From Nostocales cyanobacterium (GTDB taxonomy: Bacteria; Cyanobacteriota; Cyanobacteriia; Cyanobacteriales; Nostocaceae), in contig RDXV01000008.1 of NCBI GenBank assembly GCA_004292695.1, forward strand, positions 1 to 59,212: a stretch of DNA of 59,212 nucleotides. The letters run 5' to 3'. Below the pieces are notes generated by a model. It ran no database searches. It was not told the DNA's origin and saw only the letters and a list, made by a program, of their open reading frames with translations. Both the position numbers and the translations under genes were made by a program. The stretch's first letter is position 1, and the number at the start of each line of letters is the position of its first letter. Below, in pieces: positions 1 through 7,324 of this stretch.

Positions 1-575
1 TTTTTTGCAAATTCATGAGGCTTGTACATGAGGTCAATGTCTATACTTCAACCTTATTGTACATTTTTGTCTACACTTTCTTTATCTAAGGACTTGCTCA
101 TAAAATAGCTATCAGTAATCAGCTTTTACCTACAGTTATATAGGTTTCAATACTTTTCGTTCAACTAATAACAATGAAATTTGTAGGTTGGGTTAAGGAA
201 GGTTCACGCAGGTTGCCGAAGGCATAACCCAGCCTACGAAAATCCATAAGTAAATATCTGATGCTGGAAAGCGTGAATCACAGCAAGCCCTATTTAGCGA
301 GTCATTCCCCAGAATTTACCTATTTGGTTAAAGAAACTGAATAAAAAAATAAACATATAAAGTCTTTACAAATACTGTTATATGCGAGATACTAACTAAT
401 ATATAACTTGCTACATCAAGCTATAAACAAGAAGTTAAAGGTCAAACAAGATAAAATTGGGCGATTAATCAAGGAACTGCGGTAACACGCTAAACCTAAT
501 CAAGAAATTTGTATCTGATACTATGTTACTTATAATACTTTTAGCCGTTGGGGAAATGGGGGTTGATATATTGCT
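1..575. other. Intergenic left edge, no gene seen
   Basis: There is no convincing reading frame in this AT-rich stretch. It holds an imperfect inverted repeat at 183-194 and 226-237, arms GTAGGTTGGGTT and AACCCAGCCTAC with one mismatch, enclosing the fragment GGTTGCCGAAGGCAT. I recognise this type of palindrome as a dispersed cyanobacterial repeat. No promoter or RNA gene could be assigned. Confidence 0.6.
183..237. repeat. Imperfect dispersed palindrome
   Basis: Two 12-bp arms (183-194 and 226-237) are complementary with one mismatch around a 31-nt loop. A transcript could fold into a hairpin. It lies in gene-free DNA, so a role in termination of an upstream gene outside the window is possible. 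Confidence 0.6.
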
Positions 576-971
576 ATGAATCTACAACAAACTCAACTTC
601 AAATTTATCAATTTAAACAACAGATGACTTTAACTCTAAATGATCCCAAATCTGTAAAGTTACAAGTTAAAAATATCAACTTAATTCAGAAACAACTCAG
701 AGCGATTAAAAAAGAAGTAAACTTAGCCATTAAATTAATCAATCAGCAAGCTGCACAAACTACACCTGATAGTTTTATCTCTGTCGGGTTAGATTTATTT
801 GGTAAACGTAAATTAGCAGGCCAGTTAAGACAAAGTACCAGAAGGGCTATTCAGTCAGAGAAAATTAGCTTGAGACAACCTTATATGGATGTCAAAGATT
901 ATATTGATCAGGTAATTTTAGAAGGTGATAAATTGAAGCTACAAGCAGAACGCTATTTGTCAGATTTTTAG
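576..971 (+). CDS. Hypothetical protein, helical
   Basis: I do not recognise this 131-residue protein. The first two thirds are rich in Gln, Lys, Leu and Ile and read as amphipathic helices. The segment SFISVGLDLFGKRKLAGQLRQ near residues 66-86 is Gly-containing and resembles a hinge before a basic helix (RRAIQSEK). There is no signal peptide or membrane segment, so it is probably cytosolic. A run of G lies about 13 nt before the ATG, too far for a good ribosome site, so the start is not certain. It stands alone, with AT-rich spacers on both sides. Confidence 0.6.
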   Translation: MNLQQTQLQIYQFKQQMTLTLNDPKSVKLQVKNINLIQKQLRAIKKEVNLAIKLINQQAAQTTPDSFISVGLDLFGKRKLAGQLRQSTRRAIQSEKISLRQPYMDVKDYIDQVILEGDKLKLQAERYLSDF

Positions 972-1152
972 GATAAGTTAAATCTTGAAATTTGATAAAA
1001 GTAATATATTTTTAGTTTTATTAATCATATAATTCACACTCAATATTAAATTATTAAATTATTAAATTATGGAAAAGATGGTAAATTAGGCGATTGTAAC
1101 ATTATGAGCAAAAGTCACAAAGTAATTGATAAAATACAGATGAAGGTGCATG

Positions 1153-1632
1153 ATGAGAACACAGACAAATATAGAAATCAATGGTAAACCTGGATTACTA
1201 TGGGGTAATCTCATAGTTCCAGCAGCGGGTAGATCAAAGATTACAATTAAAGTTGTTGGTAATTTATTACAAACTAATATTCAATCATCTTACGGTTTAG
1301 AAAAAAAGGATATTCAAACCCGGATTCAGGATATCAAGTCCATTGAAATAGCCTCTGGTCCATTAGCATGGTTGTTAGTTTTAGGATTTTTCACTCTATT
1401 TTTTTATGGTATCGGTATTATCTTCATTATTTTGTACTTCTTTATTAGACAACGTTGGTTAATTATTTACACCAGCACAATTCATATTATCTTGTTCTAT
1501 AAAAAGACTCAAAATGTAGAAGAATTTAGAACTATCCTGTTGAAACTGGCACACCAGCTTAACTCACAACCTTTATCAAAAACACAGCCTCCAGCACCAC
1601 CTAGAATACCTGGAAAAACAACTATTCAGTAG
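1153..1632 (+). CDS. Hypothetical membrane protein
   Basis: This is an unrecognised protein of about 159 residues. The N-terminal 65 residues look beta-rich (INGKPGLLWGNLIVPAAGR). One long or two short hydrophobic segments follow near residues 68-100 (LLVLGFFTLFFYGIGI), then a soluble tail ending in a Pro-rich stretch (TQPPAPPRIPG). Two ATG codons are adjacent at 1150 and 1153. AAGG at 1143-1146 is better spaced for the second, which I chose. The likely location is the inner or thylakoid membrane with the tail exposed. No operon partner is evident. Confidence 0.6.
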   Translation: MRTQTNIEINGKPGLLWGNLIVPAAGRSKITIKVVGNLLQTNIQSSYGLEKKDIQTRIQDIKSIEIASGPLAWLLVLGFFTLFFYGIGIIFIILYFFIRQRWLIIYTSTIHIILFYKKTQNVEEFRTILLKLAHQLNSQPLSKTQPPAPPRIPGKTTIQ

Positions 1633-1769
1633 ATTCGATAGTTGCAATTACCATTCCCAAAACCCTCACCAATTCTGAGAGGTTATTTTAAAAGTTTTGG
1701 ATCGTGATTTTAGATACTTGCACTCAACAGCCCATTGATTGATTAAATTTTGAATGAGCATTTAGCCCT

Positions 1770-2597
1770 ATGAAACCTATTTTAAATACCACTGTATTAA
1801 CAGCAATTACTTTATTGTCATGGCAAATTATCACTACCAAAACATTAGCACAAGAAGTCCGAAAAGATAGCACAATTCCCTCCGAAAAAGATGCCATCGC
1901 CCTCATGCAAAATATCTGTGGAGCGGGAAATATTGTCAAAGAACAAGGAAGAATAGGTTGTAAAAAATGCCCGTCGTTTACTCGTTATAGTGGTGACAGT
2001 GGTGGTAGTTTAACATCTGTAGTTTATGGCAGTTTTACTAAAGCCGGTAGTCGGGAAGCATTGGTAGATTTGGGAGACTGTGAACCCCGTGTCAGTAATT
2101 GGGGAGGTTCTGTTTTATTGCGTCGTACTAATCAAGGCTTGTCTAGAATTCGATATGAACAAGGATTACGTTCTCATAGTTGTTTAAAAGTCCCCAATAA
2201 AACAGGTCGTGATTCCCTAGTTTGTGAAGGTTCATATACGGGACAGGGTTATTTCATTACATGGCTTGAACATATAGAACTAGGTACAACTAAAACTAAA
2301 AATATCAATCTATTAAAGGTTGAATCTAACACAGCTACTTGTCGTCCACCATTTTATGCTGTAGGAATTCAAGATTTTATGTTGCAAGACACCAACCAAG
2401 ATAGACTTGCTGACCTGGTTGTAAAAGTCACAGAAGCTAGAGAACCAAAAGATACTACTAGAAGCAGTGATGACCAGTGTGAACCAAAATTATCTGAGTC
2501 TAAATTACATCAACTGACATTTTTGAATAATGGTCAATCTTTCCAAGCTACTCCCAATACTGCTCATTTAATCAAACAATTCGGGTTTGTTGAATAA
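1770..2597 (+). CDS. Hypothetical secreted protein
   Basis: This 275-residue protein begins with a clear signal peptide ([18 protein letters not shown], cleavage likely after TLA near residue 27), so it is exported. The mature part has about eight Cys residues, including GCKKC near 63-67, which suggests disulfides in the periplasm. A Gly/Ser-rich strand-like region follows ([17 protein letters not shown]), and late segments read like a repeat or beta-propeller type fold ([14 protein letters not shown], FGxxE end). I do not recognise the family. Its 3' end overlaps the convergent pdxA by 30 nt. Confidence 0.65.
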   Translation: MKPILNTTVLTAITLLSWQIITTKTLAQEVRKDSTIPSEKDAIALMQNICGAGNIVKEQGRIGCKKCPSFTRYSGDSGGSLTSVVYGSFTKAGSREALVDLGDCEPRVSNWGGSVLLRRTNQGLSRIRYEQGLRSHSCLKVPNKTGRDSLVCEGSYTGQGYFITWLEHIELGTTKTKNINLLKVESNTATCRPPFYAVGIQDFMLQDTNQDRLADLVVKVTEAREPKDTTRSSDDQCEPKLSESKLHQLTFLNNGQSFQATPNTAHLIKQFGFVE

Positions 2598-3623
2598 CCT
2601 CTGCTTCACCAACTCCACCCCCAAGGCGATCGCCGCTTTCATACTTGTAGCATCAGCAATACCTTTACCCGCAATATCAAACGCAGTTCCATGATCCGGT
2701 GATGTTCTCACAAACGGTAAACCAATAGTAGTATTTACCGCCCGATCAAAAGCCATTAATTTTACAGGTATTAAACCCTGATCATGGTAAAGCGCCAAAT
2801 AAGCATCAGCCAAATTTTTAACATCTGAATTCCCATACCAAGCTAAACCCGGTTTTACCCACATGGTGTCCGGTGGTATGGGTCCTTCTAAATGTAAATG
2901 TGGTCTTTTTTGTCTTTCCTCTTCCAACCAAGGAATTAACCAATCTACTTCTTCCCTTCCCAACTGTCCCATTTCTCCACTGTGGGGATTTAAACCCGCG
3001 ATCGCAATTCTCCCATTTTTAATGCCAAAATCTCTTTGTAAACATTCCTCTAATAAATCTAATTTTTTGCTTAACAATTCCGGTGTTAAAGTTGCAGATA
3101 CTTGACATAAAGGAATATGTGTAGTGGCAAGTAAAGCTCTTAAAGTCCAACCAGTAACAGGCGATCGCCCCACAAACAACATCCCAAACCGCTCCACACC
3201 CGCTTTTTCGGCTAAAAGTTCCGTTTGTCCCGGATAATCAAAACCAGCCGCCTTCCAAGCAGATTTAGCGATAGGTGCTGTGACAATACCATCAAACTCA
3301 CCTGCCAAAGTTAGATTTATAGCAGACTCCATATAAGCAAAACTCGCCGCCCCACTAGCAGCATTACCCACCCCAGTCACAACATCCCCAGAGTTAGGTA
3401 CATCCACATCAATCACATTTAACTGCTCAGGATTTACCAACCCAGAATTATCACTAATATTAGCTGTTAAATTTTGATAACTTCGTCTCAGTAAATTCAG
3501 ACTACCAACCACCACCAAATCACAACATTCCCGCACCAAAGGATCAGCCAAAGCCTTTAAAATCACCTCTGCACCGATACCCGCAGGATCACCCATAGTC
3601 ACAGCTAAACGTGGATTAGTCAT
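2568..3623 (-). CDS. pdxA: 4-hydroxythreonine-4-phosphate dehydrogenase
   Basis: PdxA oxidises 4-phosphohydroxy-L-threonine with NAD(P) in DXP-dependent pyridoxal phosphate synthesis, in the cytosol. The 351-residue length fits the family. Visible signatures are the N-terminal [12 protein letters not shown], the metal-ligand His motifs TTHIPL and [10 protein letters not shown], and the C-terminal [14 protein letters not shown]. It starts with ATG at 3623 and is read away from petM. Its last 30 nt overlap the end of the convergent secreted-protein gene, so the two transcripts must pass through each other. Confidence 0.95.
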   Translation of the reverse strand: MTNPRLAVTMGDPAGIGAEVILKALADPLVRECCDLVVVGSLNLLRRSYQNLTANISDNSGLVNPEQLNVIDVDVPNSGDVVTGVGNAASGAASFAYMESAINLTLAGEFDGIVTAPIAKSAWKAAGFDYPGQTELLAEKAGVERFGMLFVGRSPVTGWTLRALLATTHIPLCQVSATLTPELLSKKLDLLEECLQRDFGIKNGRIAIAGLNPHSGEMGQLGREEVDWLIPWLEEERQKRPHLHLEGPIPPDTMWVKPGLAWYGNSDVKNLADAYLALYHDQGLIPVKLMAFDRAVNTTIGLPFVRTSPDHGTAFDIAGKGIADATSMKAAIALGVELVKQRLFNKPELFD

Positions 3624-3892
3624 AAAGAATTTAGAATTTAGAATTTAGAATGAAGAATGGGGAATTAATTGGTAAAAATCTTTTCTTCCCCTATCTCCCC
3701 TGCTCCGCAAATCTCAGATTCAATCTAAATTAGCTGCTAAACTACTTTAGAATTATTTATGAGAGTCTCAGCTTAGAGACAGTACAAGAACTGGTTTCCT
3801 GTCACTTACCAGACTAGCAAAAATGAGATTTGATTCATCAAACTAAATTTAGCAGTCTCATCAGTTATGGGAAACCTCAACAAACACTTCAC

Positions 3893-3900
3893 AAAGGAGA
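3893..3900 (+). promoter_or_regulatory. Ribosome binding site of petM
   Basis: AAAGGAGA lies 10 nt before the ATG at 3911. It decides the petM start over the longer in-frame opening that begins at 3830, which would add 27 residues unlike any PetM. Confidence 0.75.
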
Positions 3901-3910
3901 ACCACAGCAA

Positions 3911-4015
3911 ATGGGCGGCGAAATCTTAAACGCAGCTATGTTATCTTTCGGCTTAATCTTCGTAGGTTGGGGCATCGGTGCTTTACTACTAAAAATCCAA
4001 GGCGCTGAAGAATAA
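3911..4015 (+). CDS. petM: Cytochrome b6f complex subunit VII (PetM)
   Basis: PetM is a single-span small subunit of the cytochrome b6f complex in the thylakoid membrane, where it stabilises the dimer carrying electrons between plastoquinone and plastocyanin or cytochrome c6. The product is 34 residues: [15 protein letters not shown], then a hydrophobic span, ending [10 protein letters not shown], matching my recollection of the Nostoc subunit almost residue for residue. The strong ribosome site AAAGGAGA fixes the start. It is divergent from pdxA and is followed by purine-rich and tandem repeats before ycf39. Confidence 0.9.
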   Translation: MGGEILNAAMLSFGLIFVGWGIGALLLKIQGAEE

Positions 4016-4020
4016 GACGA

Positions 4021-4088
4021 TGATGGGGAGAGGGGGAGATGGGGAGATGGGGTGAGTGGGAGAGGGGGTGAGTGGGTGAGTGGGTGAC
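4021..4088. repeat. Purine-rich short tandem repeats
   Basis: A run of GGGGAGAT, GGGAGA and GTGAGTGG units fills the DNA right after petM. It is low-complexity Nostocales-style spacer DNA. The opposite strand stays open by chance but shows no gene-like content. Confidence 0.75.
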
Positions 4089-4100
4089 AAAATTAATTCT

Positions 4101-4193
4101 GACTCCTGAACTCCTTGAACTCCTCGATCTCCTGACTCCTTGAACTCCTTGAACTCCTCGATCTCCTGACTCCTTGAACTCCTTGAACTCCTT
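4101..4193. repeat. 34-bp tandem repeat, about 2.7 copies
   Basis: A 34-bp unit is built from the sub-units GACTCCTT, GAACTCCTT, GAACTCCTC and GATCTCCT, repeated nearly exactly. It sits between petM and ycf39, about 80 bp before the ycf39 start. There are no spacers between units, so it is not a CRISPR. Confidence 0.85.
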
Positions 4194-4272
4194 AAAAAAT
4201 GTAAAGTTTTGTTTCTATAACTAATTCTGTTAAAATTCTTATCATAAAACATTAAAATATATAATCTTCTCC

Positions 4273-5271
4273 ATGACATTATTGATTGTCGGTGCTACAG
4301 GCACATTAGGAAGACAGGTAGCTCGTCGTGCTATTGACGAGGGATATAAGGTACGTTGTTTAGTTCGTAGCGCCAAAAAAGCAGCATTTCTCAAAGAATG
4401 GGGTGCAGAACTGGTTAAAGGTGATTTATGCTATCCCCAAACCTTGGCAGGAGCATTAGAAGGTGTAACAGCAGTGATAGACGCTTCCACCTCTCGCGCC
4501 ACAGATTCCTTAACAATTAAACAAGTAGACTGGGACGGTAAAGTATCATTAATTCAAGCTGCCAAAGCCGCTGGTGTAGAGCATTTTATATTCTTCTCTA
4601 TTCTTGATGCTGATAAATACCCCAATGTACCCTTAATGGAAATTAAGCGGTGTACAGAATTATTTTTAGCTGAATCTGGCTTAAACTATACCGTGTTAAG
4701 ATTAGCTGGGTTTATGCAAGGTTTAATTGGTCAATATGGCATACCCATCTTAGAAAATCAACCAGTGTGGGTAACAGGTTCTTCCTCACCTATTGCTTAC
4801 ATGGATACCCAGGATATTGCTAAATTTGCTATTCGCGCTCTCAGCGTACCAGAAACCAGAAAACAAACTTTCCCAGTGGTTGGTACTCGCTCTTGGAGTG
4901 CAGAAGAAATAATTAATTTATGTGAACGCTTATCTGGTAAAACAGCAAGAGTTACCAGAATGCCATTAGGTTTACTGCGTGGTGTACAAAATTTATTAAG
5001 ATTCTTCCAATGGGGATGGAATGTAGCTGATAGACTAGCATTTTCTGAAGTGTTAGCCAGTGGTAAGGCGTTAAACGCACCGATGGATGAAGTTTATACA
5101 ACCTTTGGCTTAGATAAACAACAAACCGCCACAGTAGAAACATATTTGCAAGAGTATTTCAGCCGGATTATGAAAAAGCTGAAAGAATTAGATTACGAAA
5201 AAACTAAAACCAAAAAGAAAAAAGAGAAAAAGACACCTTTTAAACAGTCTTCAAAAGTTAATAGTCAATAA
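4273..5271 (+). CDS. ycf39: Ycf39-type photosystem II assembly protein
   Basis: This 332-residue atypical short-chain dehydrogenase is of the Ycf39/HCF244 family, which works with Hlip proteins in delivering chlorophyll to newly made D1 during photosystem II assembly (family knowledge). The NAD(P)-binding motif VGATGTLGRQVARRA is at residues 5-19. Further family segments are FIFFSILDADKYPNVPLMEIK and YMDTQDIAKFAI. The last 25 residues are a very Lys-rich tail (KTKTKKKKEKK) beyond the usual family end. The ATG at 4273 follows directly on the tandem repeat spacer. It is likely soluble or peripheral at the thylakoid membrane. Confidence 0.88.
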   Translation: MTLLIVGATGTLGRQVARRAIDEGYKVRCLVRSAKKAAFLKEWGAELVKGDLCYPQTLAGALEGVTAVIDASTSRATDSLTIKQVDWDGKVSLIQAAKAAGVEHFIFFSILDADKYPNVPLMEIKRCTELFLAESGLNYTVLRLAGFMQGLIGQYGIPILENQPVWVTGSSSPIAYMDTQDIAKFAIRALSVPETRKQTFPVVGTRSWSAEEIINLCERLSGKTARVTRMPLGLLRGVQNLLRFFQWGWNVADRLAFSEVLASGKALNAPMDEVYTTFGLDKQQTATVETYLQEYFSRIMKKLKELDYEKTKTKKKKEKKTPFKQSSKVNSQ

Positions 5272-5355
5272 AATTTACGACTAATGACTAGATTAGTCAA
5301 AAATGTGTAACCATTACATAAATATAAAGCAGAGCCTAAACTTGGATATTTGAAT

Positions 5356-6273
5356 GTGCCGAAAGCAGGCATTATCTACAACGACGTTAAACCGATAGCC
5401 ACCCGAACCGCTATCGAACTCAAAGACCAGCTAACCGCAGCTGGTTGGGATGTGTTCATGACAGCCAGCATCGGTGGTATATTGGGCTACTCTGATCCAG
5501 ATAGTCCTATATGCCACACCCCGGTGGAAGCTATCACACCCCCTGGTTTTGATTCAGAAATGAAGTTTGCAGTGGTATTAGGGGGAGACGGTACTGTATT
5601 AGCAGCTTTCCGTCAAGCTGCCCCCTCTGGTATACCATTGTTAACAGTGAATACTGGTCACATGGGATTTTTGACAGAAACCTACCTGAACCAGTTACCC
5701 CAAGCCATAGAGCAGGTAATGGCAGGAGAGTATCAAATCGAAGAACGAGCTATGCTCACTGTCAAAGTGTTAAGGGGAGAAAAAACACTTTGGGAAGCAC
5801 TATGCTTAAATGAAATGGTAATACATCGAGAACCATTAACCTCGATGTGCCATTTTGAAATAGTAATAGGTAATCATGCAGCTGTGGATATAGCCGCAGA
5901 TGGTGTAATTGTTTCCACTCCCACAGGTTCTACAGCATATTCTTTAAGTGCTGGTGGTCCAGTCATCATGCCTGGTGTACCTGTATTGCAATTAGTACCA
6001 ATTTGTCCCCATTCCTTAGCTTCTAGAGCTTTGGTATTTCCCAATAGTCAACCAGTGAATATCTATCCAGTAAATGTACCGCGAATGGTGATGGTGGTAG
6101 ATGGAAATGGTGGGTGTTATGTGATGCCAGAAGATCGAGTATATTTAGAGCGTTCAGCTTACAGTGCTAAGTTTATTCGTTTACAATCACCAGAGTTTTT
6201 CCGTATCCTACGAGAAAAATTAGGTTGGGGACTTCCTCACATTGCTAAACCCAATTCTGTAGAATTACCATAA
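5356..6273 (+). CDS. nadK: NAD kinase
   Basis: It phosphorylates NAD to NADP with ATP or polyphosphate in the cytosol. I see GGDGT at residues 76-80, the NE motif in [13 protein letters not shown], and the catalytic-site run [16 protein letters not shown]. The end [21 protein letters not shown] closely matches the Synechocystis sll1415 type, one of two NAD kinases usual in cyanobacteria. I chose GTG at 5356 ([10 protein letters not shown]), the usual family start, over TTG at 5350. Neither has a clear ribosome site. It is 84 nt downstream of ycf39. Confidence 0.93.
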   Translation: MPKAGIIYNDVKPIATRTAIELKDQLTAAGWDVFMTASIGGILGYSDPDSPICHTPVEAITPPGFDSEMKFAVVLGGDGTVLAAFRQAAPSGIPLLTVNTGHMGFLTETYLNQLPQAIEQVMAGEYQIEERAMLTVKVLRGEKTLWEALCLNEMVIHREPLTSMCHFEIVIGNHAAVDIAADGVIVSTPTGSTAYSLSAGGPVIMPGVPVLQLVPICPHSLASRALVFPNSQPVNIYPVNVPRMVMVVDGNGGCYVMPEDRVYLERSAYSAKFIRLQSPEFFRILREKLGWGLPHIAKPNSVELP

Positions 6274-6275
6274 TT

Positions 6276-6430
6276 CAGTTGTCAGTTATCAGTTATCAGT
6301 TATCAGGTCAAAAATTCTTTTCTTCCAGAATTAATATTTGACCAACTGTATCTAAAATATAAAAATCGAAAAAGTAGCTTAATATATTTTAAATTACCCA
6401 ATTACCAATTACCAATTACCAATTACCAAC
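6276..6430. repeat. Two short tandem repeat blocks
   Basis: CAGTTAT heptamers occupy 6276-6306 and CAATTAC heptamers 6392-6430. Together they fill most of the spacer between nadK and the response regulator, ending 5 bp before its ATG, so the second block forms the leader of that gene. Confidence 0.85.
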
Positions 6431-6434
6431 TAAT

Positions 6435-7121
6435 ATGATTCCTGTACTTAGTAACTGTGTGTTGTTGGTTGAACCTGATGAGAGTCTTGCTAGTCAACTA
6501 GCTTATGATTTACAAGAAGCAGGTTATGAAGCTATTGTTGCTAATAATGCCAGCAGCGGTTTACAACAATGTCGGGAAATTCAACCAGCATTAATTGTTA
6601 TAGACAGAATGTTAAGTGGAGAATCAGGAATATCCCTATGTAAAAATATTCGCATTACAGGACAACGCTCCCCGATATTAATTTTAATGGCTAGAGATAC
6701 TATTGATGATCGAGTAGCTTGTTTAGAAGCTGGTGCTGATGATTATATTCTTAAACCTTATCGTTCTGAAGATTTTTTACAGTTAGTGCGTCTGTATCTT
6801 AAACCGGATGTTGATACTAATGAACAATTACGTTTTGGCGATTTAGTGTTAGAGATTGGTTCGCGTCGCGCTCTTCACAATGGTAAAGTCATTGAGCTAA
6901 CAATGAAAGAATTTGAACTATTAAAATTTTTTATGGAACATCCCCGTGAGGTTTTAACCCGTGAACAAATTTTAGAAAATGTTTGGGGTTACGACTTTAT
7001 GGGAGAATCTAATGTTATAGAAGTATATATTCGCTACTTACGTTTAAAAATGGAAGAGGAAGGGCAAAAACGGCTAATTCAAACCGTGCGCGGTGTAGGT
7101 TATGTGTTAAGAGAATCTTAA
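6435..7121 (+). CDS. nblR: OmpR-type response regulator, NblR-like
   Basis: This 228-residue regulator has a receiver domain (1-125) with acceptor Asp57 in VIDRMLSGESG and a C-terminal winged helix (about 132-228; MKEFELLKFFMEHP, VIEVYIRYLRLKME, VRGVGYVLRES). The acidic pocket is atypical: LLVEPDES has Glu-Pro-Asp instead of a DD pair. That feature, and my recollection of NblR sequences and the nadK neighbourhood, point to NblR, which governs phycobilisome breakdown and survival under nutrient or light stress. The DNA-binding half is secure; the NblR identity is a judgement. No kinase gene is adjacent. Confidence 0.75.
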   Translation: MIPVLSNCVLLVEPDESLASQLAYDLQEAGYEAIVANNASSGLQQCREIQPALIVIDRMLSGESGISLCKNIRITGQRSPILILMARDTIDDRVACLEAGADDYILKPYRSEDFLQLVRLYLKPDVDTNEQLRFGDLVLEIGSRRALHNGKVIELTMKEFELLKFFMEHPREVLTREQILENVWGYDFMGESNVIEVYIRYLRLKMEEEGQKRLIQTVRGVGYVLRES

Positions 7122-7190
7122 AATTTATCAACTAGAAGTTAATATTCAGCACCTAGCTAACAGCTTTTATATCTTTATTTAAGTTCTAGT

Positions 7191-7215
7191 TACCAATTAC
7201 CAATTACCCATTACC
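7191..7215. repeat. CAATTAC short tandem repeat
   Basis: About 3.5 copies of a CAATTAC-type heptamer lie in the 203-bp spacer before the metalloprotease gene. The family is the same as at 6392-6430 and 11500-11533. Confidence 0.75.
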
Positions 7216-7324
7216 AGCGCCAACTAAAATGATAAAAAGTTAATATATTATTTACTATATTTATTTTTGTTTAAGTAAATTTATTTTCAGGCGATTTACT
7301 TTTATACTATAGCCATAGTAAATC

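Noticed and set aside
3830-3910. In-frame 27-residue extension of petM
   Set aside because: PetM is 34 residues in relatives and a strong ribosome site precedes the internal ATG at 3911.
4101-4193. CRISPR-like array
   Set aside because: The 34-bp units are contiguous with no unique spacers, and no cas gene is present.
3989-4279. 96-residue minus-strand open frame behind petM
   Set aside because: It consists of translated tandem repeats with no gene-like composition and overlaps the spacer and the ycf39 start.
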